Part shown: positions 24,679-32,709 of the stretch, in pieces
How positions within the stretch are numbered: position 1 is the first letter of the stretch
Layout: the number at the start of each line of letters is the position of its first letter
Assembly (NCBI GenBank): GCA_028707275.1
Contig: JAQTUP010000008.1
Span: forward strand, 1-64,000
From: Gallionella sp.
GTDB taxonomy: Bacteria > Pseudomonadota > Gammaproteobacteria > Burkholderiales > Gallionellaceae
DNA: 64,000 bases
Direction of reading: 5' to 3'
The notes under the pieces: generated by a model
Told to the model about the DNA's origin: nothing
Databases searched by the model: none
The model's input: the letters and a program-made list of their open reading frames with translations, nothing else
Made by a program: the position numbers and the translations under genes

Positions 24679-25890
24679 ATGAATATTAAAGTTATTAAGT
24701 CCAGTGATGATTATTCACAGGCAATTGCGCGACTTTCCGCGCTGATGACGCTCGACCCGCAAGCCGATTCAATGGAAGAAAACGAACTGGAGCTTCTGGC
24801 GCTGGTCATCGAAGATTATGAACGGAAAATTGTGCCGGTCACGGCGTCCGATCCGATAGAAGCGATTCTTTTTCGTATGGATCAAATGAATCTCGCACGC
24901 AAAGATTTGCAACCCTATATGGGTTCCCTGTCCAAGGTTTCGGAAGTGTTGTCGCGTAAGCGTCCTCTCTCGCTTTCCATGATTCGCCGCCTGCATAGTG
25001 GACTCGGGATCCCGGCGGACGTGCTTATCGGCGGTAGCGAAATTAGCCAGGTAACTGTTGGCGATGCGCCTGAGATGGATTACACAAAATTTCCCCTCAA
25101 GGAGATGTTTGATCGCGGATGTTTTGGTGACTTCAAAGGGAACACGCAACGCCTTCGAGATTACGCCGAAGAGATGCTTCCCGGTTTCATGCATGGACTC
25201 TTACCCAAACAAGTCGAACCCGCATTTCTGCGCGCACCGTTACATCAACGCGGCACCCGAGATGCGGACGGATATGCGCTGCTTGCCTGGAGGCTGTGCG
25301 TAATCAAAAAGGCGCGCGCCAATCCCGCCCCGCGCGAGTACAAAAAAGGCGTTGTTACTGCAAAATGGCTGAAAGACCTTGCACGGCTTTCGGCATTCGA
25401 AGATGGCTCGCGTCTGGCCCGTGAGCAACTCGGCATGGCAGGCATTACGCTGGTCATTGAACCGCACTTCAAGGGCACTTATCTTGATGGCGCGGCGATG
25501 CTCGATGAGGGGCGTCCTGTTGTCGCCATGACGCTGCGCCATGATTGCCTGGATAACTTCTGGTTTGTGTTGATGCACGAACTGGCTCACGTCTCGTGCC
25601 ACCTGGATGAAGCACATCCTCTGTTCACGGACAATCTGGATAGCCCGGATGCACAAGATCGCATCGAGCGAGATGCTGATGAAATGGCGGGCGCGGCACT
25701 CATTCCACAAGTCGCCTGGGAAAAATCTGCTGCCAGTACCAGTCATCTATCCGCCGATGTGGTTGCCCTTGCCGAAAAACTGGGTGTACATCCAGCTATC
25801 GTTGCAGGCCGCGTTCGGCATGAAACGAAGAATTACCATATTCTGGCCAAGCTAGTTGGCCACGGCCAAGTTGGCCGCCACTTTGCATAA
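24679..25890 (+). CDS. HigA-type antitoxin fused to ImmA/IrrE metallopeptidase
   Basis: A 403-residue protein. Residues 1-60 resemble HigA-type N-termini (ENELELLALVIEDYERKIVP), residues 60-120 hold a helix-turn-helix (MNLARKDLQPYMGSLSKVSEVLSRKRPLS), and residues 200-360 an ImmA/IrrE domain with HELAHVSCH (HExxH, about 300). Such fusions act as antitoxins or cleave repressors in mobile elements. The toxin upstream is reduced to a tail, so this is an orphan. GGGGGGGAAG precedes the ATG. Confidence 0.82.
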   Translation: MNIKVIKSSDDYSQAIARLSALMTLDPQADSMEENELELLALVIEDYERKIVPVTASDPIEAILFRMDQMNLARKDLQPYMGSLSKVSEVLSRKRPLSLSMIRRLHSGLGIPADVLIGGSEISQVTVGDAPEMDYTKFPLKEMFDRGCFGDFKGNTQRLRDYAEEMLPGFMHGLLPKQVEPAFLRAPLHQRGTRDADGYALLAWRLCVIKKARANPAPREYKKGVVTAKWLKDLARLSAFEDGSRLAREQLGMAGITLVIEPHFKGTYLDGAAMLDEGRPVVAMTLRHDCLDNFWFVLMHELAHVSCHLDEAHPLFTDNLDSPDAQDRIERDADEMAGAALIPQVAWEKSAASTSHLSADVVALAEKLGVHPAIVAGRVRHETKNYHILAKLVGHGQVGRHFA

Positions 25891-26080
25891 GGTTATTGAG
25901 ACTTCATGAACCCCCAACAGCAACTTAGAAATCAGCTCTGTAGAAAATTTATAGATTGAAATTGTGCTTAAAGCCCCTGTAGAAATGTCTTTTGACTCTG
26001 ACACCTTTGCCAAACTTATTCGCAGTGGGCAAAACCTGACCTAAAAGTATGTTGAGTTTAATTATGAAGGGAAAGCCAGA

Positions 26081-27817
26081 ATGATTACCCGATTGACCTT
26101 GAGCAATTTCAAGAGTGTAGGCAAACAAATTTACGACTTCACTCAGTTCGATCTGCTGGTCGGGCGCAATAACAGCGGCAAGAGCACCGTACTTCAGGCA
26201 CTGGCCATCTGGCAGTTTTGTGTGGATGAGTTTCATCGTTCCAAGAGCCGTGGCTCTAAGGGTATCCAAGTCGTGCTGCCAAACTTTACCGCCTTGCCAG
26301 TACCGGAATTCAACCTGCTTTGGAAAGATAGAGATATACGTCACTCGCCCAATAAAAAGCAGGAATACATCCTGATAGGCATTCATGTGGAATGGCAGCG
26401 TGCGACAGGCGAGACCGGAGCATTTGGTGTGGATTTACGCTATCACTCGCCACAAACCATTTACGCTATTCCCGTGGGTGGCTGGGCAAAATTCCGAGCC
26501 TGCGAGCAGCAAGGCGATCTGCCGACAATTGCTTATGTACCGCCATTTTCCGGACTGGAACCGATGGAGAAGTGGCTGGATATTGCCCCGATCCGCCAGC
26601 AAGTGGGCAAAGGTCAACCCGGCAGCGTGCTAAGAAATCTACTATTAAAAACCTGTCCGTCACCTGTCCGTGGACAGGATGGACGCATCGCCAAGGGCTA
26701 TGTACCACCTCCGAATTGGCAAGAGCTGGCTAACATTATCGAACGTTGGTTTTCGGTCAAAATTAGTGAGCCAAAATATGACTCAGCCAAAGATGTTTAC
26801 ATCACGGTTGAGTACCGCCAGAACGGCAAGGACTACGACATCATCGCAGGTGGGAGCGGATTCCATCAAACAATGACGTTGCTGGCTTTCCTGTATGGTT
26901 ATCAGCCGACAACCATTCTGCTCGACGAGCCGGATGCTCATCTGCATGTCAACTTGCAACGAGAGATTCTCGATTTCTTCAAACGGAAGTCTGTTGAGAG
27001 AAACACGCAGTTCCTGATTGCCACACACGCTGAGGAGTTTGTACGCGGTGTGGATGCCAGTCAGATTGTTTCCCTGTTAAGCCACGAACCCAAGCGTGTT
27101 CCGTCTACGCCCGAAGTGCGGCGTGCCATGTCGGAGGTATCGAACGAGGAAATCACGCGGTTGATGGCATCGCCTTACATCCTTTATGTGGAGGGAGAAA
27201 GCGACGAGCGAATTTTGCGCGCATGGGCCGATGTTTGCGCAGCTCAGGTGGCGATGGACAAGGTTTGTTTCAAAACTATGGGTGGCGGCGGCAAGGAAAA
27301 TATGAAAACCAGGGCGGATGAGCATTTTGCTGCGCTGAAGCAGATCATCCCAAATGTAGCAAGATTAATGCTTTTTGATTACGACAGCAGCGATACCGCT
27401 TTCCACCCAGCGCCCGGCAATCCTACACTGACTGAGTGGAAGCGAAAAAATATTGAAAACTACCTACTCGTTCCCGACGCATGGAAGCGAGCTGTACTAG
27501 TGCAGATGCAATGCGATGAGAATGATTTGTTTGCGCAGCCTGTTTTGCAGATGATCGACGTGCTTTTTGCTGACCAGAATTTAACGTTACCGCTTGGAAA
27601 ATCCTGGCGGAATGTCACCGCAAATGTGTTCAGCGTGGTGGATGGCAAGCGAATTTTGTTCGAGAACGACGATTCGTTTTTCCATCAACTACGGAAAGGC
27701 TCACCATCCATTAAACTTGTCCGCGAACAAGTAGCATTGAGTATGGAAGCCGACGAAATCCATGAGGATGTACATCATTTTCTCGGCAAGTTGGTTGAAA
27801 TGGTCGGAACAAACTGA
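26081..27817 (+). CDS. OLD-like ATPase with C-terminal TOPRIM/DUF4435-like domain
   Basis: A 578-residue protein. The ABC-type ATPase half has Walker A GRNNSGKST (about 28), a signature-like GGSGFHQTM (about 255) and Walker B TILLDEPDAHLH (about 280), then ATHAEEF. The C-terminal part has a TOPRIM-like acidic motif YVEGESDE (about 368), LFDYDSSD (about 430) and the WKRKNIENYLL motif seen in DUF4435/OLD nucleases. Families of this build (OLD, Gabija GajA, PARIS) defend against phages. It stands alone, with no obvious partner, in an accessory island. AAGGGAAAG precedes the ATG. Confidence 0.75.
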   Translation: MITRLTLSNFKSVGKQIYDFTQFDLLVGRNNSGKSTVLQALAIWQFCVDEFHRSKSRGSKGIQVVLPNFTALPVPEFNLLWKDRDIRHSPNKKQEYILIGIHVEWQRATGETGAFGVDLRYHSPQTIYAIPVGGWAKFRACEQQGDLPTIAYVPPFSGLEPMEKWLDIAPIRQQVGKGQPGSVLRNLLLKTCPSPVRGQDGRIAKGYVPPPNWQELANIIERWFSVKISEPKYDSAKDVYITVEYRQNGKDYDIIAGGSGFHQTMTLLAFLYGYQPTTILLDEPDAHLHVNLQREILDFFKRKSVERNTQFLIATHAEEFVRGVDASQIVSLLSHEPKRVPSTPEVRRAMSEVSNEEITRLMASPYILYVEGESDERILRAWADVCAAQVAMDKVCFKTMGGGGKENMKTRADEHFAALKQIIPNVARLMLFDYDSSDTAFHPAPGNPTLTEWKRKNIENYLLVPDAWKRAVLVQMQCDENDLFAQPVLQMIDVLFADQNLTLPLGKSWRNVTANVFSVVDGKRILFENDDSFFHQLRKGSPSIKLVREQVALSMEADEIHEDVHHFLGKLVEMVGTN

Positions 27818-27911
27818 TGAATTTTCGAATTACTGACACAGGTATAACTATTGGGTATTCCAAACCTAATGCATCCGATCCAGACATTAGTGACACAATT
27901 AACTACCCCTT

Positions 27912-28031
27912 ATGAACATTGCCAAAATCGAATCATCGCTCAAAGAACTGGTTGAGGCGCCGTTTGCTGCCGACACGTTTATTTTTCGTTTCTTGGAAAT
28001 TTACGATGCGCCGAAGGCTACAGGTTCCTGA
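27912..28031 (+). pseudogene. N-terminal fragment of a DNA methyltransferase
   Basis: A 39-residue frame, MNIAKIESSLKELVEAPFAA then DTFIFRFLEIYDAPKATGS, matching the opening of large type IIL/Eco57I-like methyltransferases (usual form MNI..IE..L..L.., LL.AYGLPKA). It ends at TGA, only 67 bp before moeA. With the C-terminal piece at 23119-23403 it marks a lost restriction-modification gene. A 32-codon frame at 27819-27917 just upstream has no recognisable meaning. Confidence 0.6.
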
Positions 28032-28098
28032 CTTTGGCAAATATCAGGTTTGGCGCTGTGAAAATTATACTGTGCAAGTTTCGAGTTAAAGGAAAACA

Positions 28099-29448
28099 AT
28101 GGAACACTTAAAAATCAGTGAGGCGCAGCGCGTCATTTTTGAATCCGTCAACGTGCTGGGTACGGAGCGGGTGTCGCTGGAGCAGTCGCTGGGGCGCGTG
28201 CTGGCTCAGGATATGATGGCTAACCGCGACCTGCCGCCCTACGATGTATCGGCGATGGACGGTTTTGCGGTGAGAAGCTGCGACCTGGCGACCGCCCCCG
28301 CAACGCTTGAAATCATTGAGGACATCCGGGCGGGCGACATGCCGACCAAGACCTTGCAGGCAGGACAATGTTCGCGGATCATGACAGGCGCTGCGATGCC
28401 ACGGGGGGCGGATGCCGTGGTGCGCGTGGAAGATACGCAGGAAGTATCGACCGACACGGTGCGGATCGGCACAACGGTCAAATCCGGAACCGATGTGCGC
28501 GAGAAGGGGGAGAACATGCGCTGCGGGGACGTGGTGCTGACGAAGGGGACTGAAATCACCCCCGGTGTGATCGGCGTGCTGGCGACGATCAAGGCGGTAA
28601 ACATGCTGGTGTACCGGCGTCCGCGTGTGGCGATTCTCTCCACCGGCAATGAACTCGAAGCCCTTCATGCCCCGCTCGATACTGACAAGATTCCGGATTC
28701 GAACACCTATGCGCTGCTCGCGCAAGTGCAGGCGCTGGGCATCGAACCCGTGCTGCTGGGCATCGCGCCGGATGACCCTGCCGAGCTCGAAGCATATCTC
28801 AGGCTGGGGCTGGATTATGACGTGCTGCTGGTGTCCGGCGGCACCTCGGTCGGCGTGCACGACTACGTGCGGCCTGCCATTGAAAAGCTGGGGGTTTCGA
28901 TGAAATTCTGGCGCGTGGCGATGAAGCCCGGGCATCCTTTGGCGTTCGGCGTACTGGGTCGCATTACCAGCGGCCATGCTCGCGTCCCTCTCCTCAACCC
29001 TCTCCCGCCAGCGGGCGAGGGAGCAAACGAATCGCTACGCGATCTTCACGCAAATGCAGGTGCCGCCCCGGACAGCTTTGTTTTCGGCCTGCCGGGCAAT
29101 CCTGTGTCCAGCATGGTCTGCTTCGAAGAATTCGTGATACCCGCATTGCGCCGCATGATGGGGCATGCGCGCCTGTACCGGCGCACCCTGAGCGCACGTC
29201 TGGCGCATCCGGTGAAGTTTCGTCCCGGTCGCACCGAATTTGTCCGCGTGCAACTGACGTGCGATGATATAGGCTATCTTGCCACCTCCACCGGCACCCA
29301 GAGCAGCGGTGTGCTGCTGTCCATGGCGCGTGCCGACGGCTTGCTGGTGATCCCATCCGACAGCATGGGGCTGTTGCAGGGCGAGCAGGTGACCGTGCAG
29401 TTGCTCGACGGCACGTCATTTCAAGAATACACAGGCTTTAAGGAATAG
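28099..29448 (+). CDS. moeA: Molybdopterin molybdenumtransferase MoeA
   Basis: A 449-residue protein; MoeA inserts molybdate into adenylylated molybdopterin. Typical blocks are LPPYDVSAMDGFAV, RIMTGAAMPRGADAVVRVED, VAILSTGNEL, DVLLVSGGTSVGVHDYV and GLPGNPVSS. It is about 40 residues longer than usual because repeat-derived sequence (about 28960-29075; LNPLPPAGEGANESLRD) is inserted in frame between PLAFGVLG and FVFGLPG, near the active site. Whether the enzyme tolerates it is unknown, but the frame is intact on both sides. Confidence 0.93.
   Translation: MEHLKISEAQRVIFESVNVLGTERVSLEQSLGRVLAQDMMANRDLPPYDVSAMDGFAVRSCDLATAPATLEIIEDIRAGDMPTKTLQAGQCSRIMTGAAMPRGADAVVRVEDTQEVSTDTVRIGTTVKSGTDVREKGENMRCGDVVLTKGTEITPGVIGVLATIKAVNMLVYRRPRVAILSTGNELEALHAPLDTDKIPDSNTYALLAQVQALGIEPVLLGIAPDDPAELEAYLRLGLDYDVLLVSGGTSVGVHDYVRPAIEKLGVSMKFWRVAMKPGHPLAFGVLGRITSGHARVPLLNPLPPAGEGANESLRDLHANAGAAPDSFVFGLPGNPVSSMVCFEEFVIPALRRMMGHARLYRRTLSARLAHPVKFRPGRTEFVRVQLTCDDIGYLATSTGTQSSGVLLSMARADGLLVIPSDSMGLLQGEQVTVQLLDGTSFQEYTGFKE
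28985..29045 (+). repeat. Palindromic repeat in frame inside moeA
   Basis: CCTCTCCTCAACCCTCTCCC and GCCAGCGGGCGAGGGAG form an imperfect palindrome followed by AAACGAATCGCTACGCGA, a tail nearly repeated at the start of mogA (29468-29485). It encodes PLLNPLPPAGEGANESLRD, a phrase absent from normal MoeA. Confidence 0.75.
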
Positions 29449-29449
29449 C

Positions 29450-30031
29450 ATGAGCAAAGAGCATATAAACGAATCGCTGCGCGAATTAGAAGTTAACGCA
29501 CGTATCGGTATTTTGACCATCTCGGACAGAGCCAGCAGCGGTGAATATGAGGACAAGGGCGGTCCCGCGCTGCGCGCCTGGTTTGAACGCGTGCTGACCT
29601 GCCCGTGGGAGGCTGTATCCCGGGTGGTTCCGGATGAGCAACCTCTGATCGAAGCTGCGCTGATCGAACTTTGCGAGGCGTGCTCTTTGGTCGTCACCAC
29701 CGGCGGCACGGGCCCTGCGCTGCGCGATGTCACGCCGGAGGCCACCGAGGCGGTCTGCGAGAAGATGATGCCAGGCTTTGGCGAGCTGATGCGCAGCGCG
29801 TCCTTGAAATTCGTGCCCACGGCCATCTTGTCGCGCCAAACCGCCGGGATACGCGGCAGGAGCCTGATCGTGAATCTGCCTGGCAAGCCGTCGGCTATCG
29901 ACGACTGCCTGAACGCGGTGTTTCCGGCCATTCCTTATTGCATAGATCTGATCGGTGGCGCATATTTTGAATCTGCCCCCGAGCAGTGCCGCGCATTTCG
30001 TCCGGCACACGCAAAACCACGACAGGGTTAG
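29450..30031 (+). CDS. mogA: Molybdopterin adenylyltransferase MogA
   Basis: A 193-residue protein that adenylylates molybdopterin before molybdenum insertion by MoeA. Conserved blocks: IGILTISDRASSGEYEDKGGPAL, VVTTGGTGPALRDVTPEAT, GIRGRSLIVNLPGKPSAI. AAGGA lies before the ATG, 1 bp after moeA. It has about 15 extra N-terminal residues (SKEHINESLRELEVNA); their DNA resembles the tail of the repeat inserted in moeA, so the extension may be repeat-derived. Confidence 0.93.
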   Translation: MSKEHINESLRELEVNARIGILTISDRASSGEYEDKGGPALRAWFERVLTCPWEAVSRVVPDEQPLIEAALIELCEACSLVVTTGGTGPALRDVTPEATEAVCEKMMPGFGELMRSASLKFVPTAILSRQTAGIRGRSLIVNLPGKPSAIDDCLNAVFPAIPYCIDLIGGAYFESAPEQCRAFRPAHAKPRQG

Positions 30032-30032
30032 T

Positions 30033-31541
30033 ATGGCAATGAATAAAGTAGACGTATTGCTGGTGGGCGCCGGGGTGATGAGCGCGACACTGGGTAAATT
30101 ATTGGCGCAGCTGGATCCCGCGCTCAAAATCATGATGGTCGAGCGACTGAGCCGTGTGGCGAGCGAGAGTTCGCACGGCTTGAATAATGCCGGGACGGGG
30201 CACGCCGGATATTGCGAGCTCAATTACACCCCGCAACAGCCTGACGGGCGCGTTTTAATCCATCGCGCGCTGGCGATTAACGCGGCCTACGAGGTGTCGC
30301 TGCAATTTTGGTCGTATCTGGTGGAAAATGGCGTGCTGCCCGCGCCGGAAAAATTCATCAATCCCATTTTTCATCAGAGTTTTGTCTGGGATAAGGAAAA
30401 TGTCGATTTCTTGCGCCGCCGCTATGAAGCCTTGCGCACCCACCATTTGTTTGAAGAAATGGAATACAGCGAAGATCACGCGGTGTTGCGCGAATGGATG
30501 CCGCTGGTGATGCAAAACCGCGACCCTCGTCAGGCGCTGGCCGCCACGCAGGTTAAACACGGCACCGATGTCGATTTCGGGTTTTTGACCCGCAAGCTGG
30601 TGCGCGCGATGACCAAACACTCGACCTTCGATTTGAAACTGTCCCACACGATCACCAGCCTGAAACAACAGGCCAATGGCAGGTGGCACGTGCGCGTGAA
30701 GGACAATCAAACAGGTCACAGCAAGACGACCGATGCAGGTTTTGTGTTTCTCGGTGCCGGCGGCGGCGCATTGCCGTTGCTGCAAAAATCAGGTGTGCCC
30801 GAGAGCATGGGATATGGCGGGTTTCCGGTGAGCGGACAATGGCTGATCTGCAAAAATCCGCTCGTGGTGGAAAAACATACCAGCAAGGTCTATGGCAAAG
30901 CGCCCATCGGTGCGCCGCCCATGTCAGTCCCCCATCTGGATACCCGTATTATCGACGGGAAACCGGCGCTGCTGTTCGGTCCGTTCGCCAGCATCACGAC
31001 GAAATTCCTCAAAGAGGGCTCGGTGCTGGATCTGTTTTCCTCCGTCAAATCCGGCAATCTCAAACCCATGCTCGCGGTAGCCAGAGATAACCTTGATCTG
31101 ACCCGCTACCTCATCACCGAGGCGTTTAAATCTCACAGTGAACGGGTCGCCAGTTTGCAGGATTTTTATGCCGATGCCCGGGAAGAAGACTGGGTATTGG
31201 CCTCCGCCGGACAGCGCGTGCAGATCATCAAATCCTGCGACACTAAAGGCGGTCGTCTGGAGTTCGGCACCGAGATTGTCACCAATACCTGCGGCACCCT
31301 GGCCGCACTGCTGGGCGCATCGCCCGGAGCATCGACATCTGTGCAGGCGATGATAGAAGTGATCGAGCGTTGTTTTGCCGAAAGGGTTCAAAGTGCGGAC
31401 TGGCAGCAAAAACTGAAGGAGATGATTCCCTCGTATGGTCAGTCGCTCGATGATGATGCCGAGCTGCTGCACAGGGTACGTGAACGGACGCTGGCGACAC
31501 TGGGACTTGAGCATCGGGCGGGCAAAACCGGCAGCAAGTGA
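30033..31541 (+). CDS. mqo: Malate:quinone oxidoreductase
   Basis: A 502-residue FAD enzyme of the peripheral inner membrane that oxidises malate to oxaloacetate and reduces quinone in the citric-acid cycle. The FAD-binding start VDVLLVGAGVMSATLGKLLAQLD is followed by SSHGLNNAGTGHAGYCELNY and later GFPVSGQWL...HTSKVYGKAPIGAPPMSVPHLDTR, all Mqo hallmarks. The ATG at 30033 has AGGG upstream; a longer frame runs into mogA. It has 1 bp spacing to mogA, so it may share transcription. Confidence 0.95.
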   Translation: MAMNKVDVLLVGAGVMSATLGKLLAQLDPALKIMMVERLSRVASESSHGLNNAGTGHAGYCELNYTPQQPDGRVLIHRALAINAAYEVSLQFWSYLVENGVLPAPEKFINPIFHQSFVWDKENVDFLRRRYEALRTHHLFEEMEYSEDHAVLREWMPLVMQNRDPRQALAATQVKHGTDVDFGFLTRKLVRAMTKHSTFDLKLSHTITSLKQQANGRWHVRVKDNQTGHSKTTDAGFVFLGAGGGALPLLQKSGVPESMGYGGFPVSGQWLICKNPLVVEKHTSKVYGKAPIGAPPMSVPHLDTRIIDGKPALLFGPFASITTKFLKEGSVLDLFSSVKSGNLKPMLAVARDNLDLTRYLITEAFKSHSERVASLQDFYADAREEDWVLASAGQRVQIIKSCDTKGGRLEFGTEIVTNTCGTLAALLGASPGASTSVQAMIEVIERCFAERVQSADWQQKLKEMIPSYGQSLDDDAELLHRVRERTLATLGLEHRAGKTGSK

Positions 31542-31544
31542 TCC

Positions 31545-31622
31545 AACAGGTCGCCAGCAGCCGGGCTGCCCCCGGCGAAGTTGATTTGTATGCACAATTG
31601 ATGTTACGCAGTAACATCAATT
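31545..31622 (+). repeat. 3' end of the ~400 bp repeat, copy C, with perfect palindrome
   Basis: GCCAGCAGCCGGGCTGCCCC and GGCGAAGTTGATTTG match the last part of copies A and D. The palindrome AATTGATGTTAC-GCA-GTAACATCAATT (31596-31622) has perfect 12 bp arms. The rest of the unit is absent. It lies just after mqo and just before the four-gene operon. Confidence 0.75.
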
Positions 31623-31647
31623 AATAATTACTTTCTTGCGAGTGCTT

Positions 31648-32709
31648 ATGAGTGGCCCGATTACCGCAATTTATGTCGCAGACCCGTTAACCGTGATGCT
31701 TTCCGCATCCGCCATCCGGGCGGCGCAGGCGATCGCCGAAGGTTACGCGCGCGCGGACAATTTACGCGCAGAGCAACAAGATTATCGCAATCGTCTGCGA
31801 GATGAGCTAAAAGGTGCGGATGCCGCAGGGCGCGAGGCGGCGGCGCAAGCACTGCTTGCGGCAGAGGCCGAGTTCGAGACCCTCGCGGCTTTGGCACAAC
31901 GCTATGTTGCGCAAGAGAACATCGACGCGATGCGCCCGGCTCGTGCGCAGGCGGGTGATGCATTGCAACAGGCCACTTATCTGCACACTTTGCAGGCGTT
32001 GACTGGCGAGTTGCGCGCCATTCTGCTGACTGAATCCGCGCGGCGCATGGACGATCTCGGACAGGCCATCCTGCCGGAGCGTGACGTCACCCCCCTGACG
32101 GATGTACAGCGCCTGCTGGCGCGCATTTCCCATCTGGGCGAATTGCCGCAGGAGATTGCCGGTGTGGCAAAGGAAATCGCGGACTCGCCTTTTATGGATA
32201 CCGAGCGGGTGCAATTATTGACGACCGAGTTGCGCATGCGCATCCAGCGACATGTCGAAGCCGTGCGGACTCGGGAGGTGCAGGCCGCATCCGCGCTCAT
32301 CTTGCAACAATCCTTGAAGGACTTGGGGTATCAGGTGGAGGAGGTGTCCAGCACCCTGTTTGTCGAGGGCGGTGTGGTGCACTTCAGGCGGCAGGGCTGG
32401 GACAATTATATGGTGCGGATGCGCGTCGACGCGAAAGCTGGCACGAGCAACTTCAACGTCATTCGCGCGGCGGAGGAGGCGGGCAATGAACTTAGCGTGC
32501 TGGATCATCTGGCCGAAGACCGGTGGTGCGCCGAATTTCCGGCCTTGTTGCAGGCTCTGGACGTGCGCGGTCTGCACCTGAATGTCACGCGCCGCAAGGC
32601 GGCCGGAGAATTGCCTGTGCAACGGGTGCAAAAAGACAAGCTGCCGACCTTCGCAGAAGAGGATGCACCGGAACACCGCCAAAAATTACATACTCGTGAA
32701 TTAACATGA
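31648..32709 (+). CDS. Coiled-coil protein of unknown function, first gene of kinase/Clp/radical-SAM operon
   Basis: A 353-residue soluble protein from MSGPITAIYVADPLTVMLSA (an in-frame TTG lies 12 bp upstream; no clear ribosome site). Residues 20-130 are alanine-, glutamate- and arginine-rich and should form coiled coils; about 190-260 are again helical (TELRMRIQRHVEAVRTREVQ). The region SLKDLGYQVEEVSSTLFVEGGVVHFRRQGWDNYMVRMRV looks like a small alpha/beta domain. No family is recognised. It overlaps the Clp-like gene by 4 bp and is probably a substrate, adaptor or structural partner in that system. Confidence 0.7.
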   Translation: MSGPITAIYVADPLTVMLSASAIRAAQAIAEGYARADNLRAEQQDYRNRLRDELKGADAAGREAAAQALLAAEAEFETLAALAQRYVAQENIDAMRPARAQAGDALQQATYLHTLQALTGELRAILLTESARRMDDLGQAILPERDVTPLTDVQRLLARISHLGELPQEIAGVAKEIADSPFMDTERVQLLTTELRMRIQRHVEAVRTREVQAASALILQQSLKDLGYQVEEVSSTLFVEGGVVHFRRQGWDNYMVRMRVDAKAGTSNFNVIRAAEEAGNELSVLDHLAEDRWCAEFPALLQALDVRGLHLNVTRRKAAGELPVQRVQKDKLPTFAEEDAPEHRQKLHTRELT

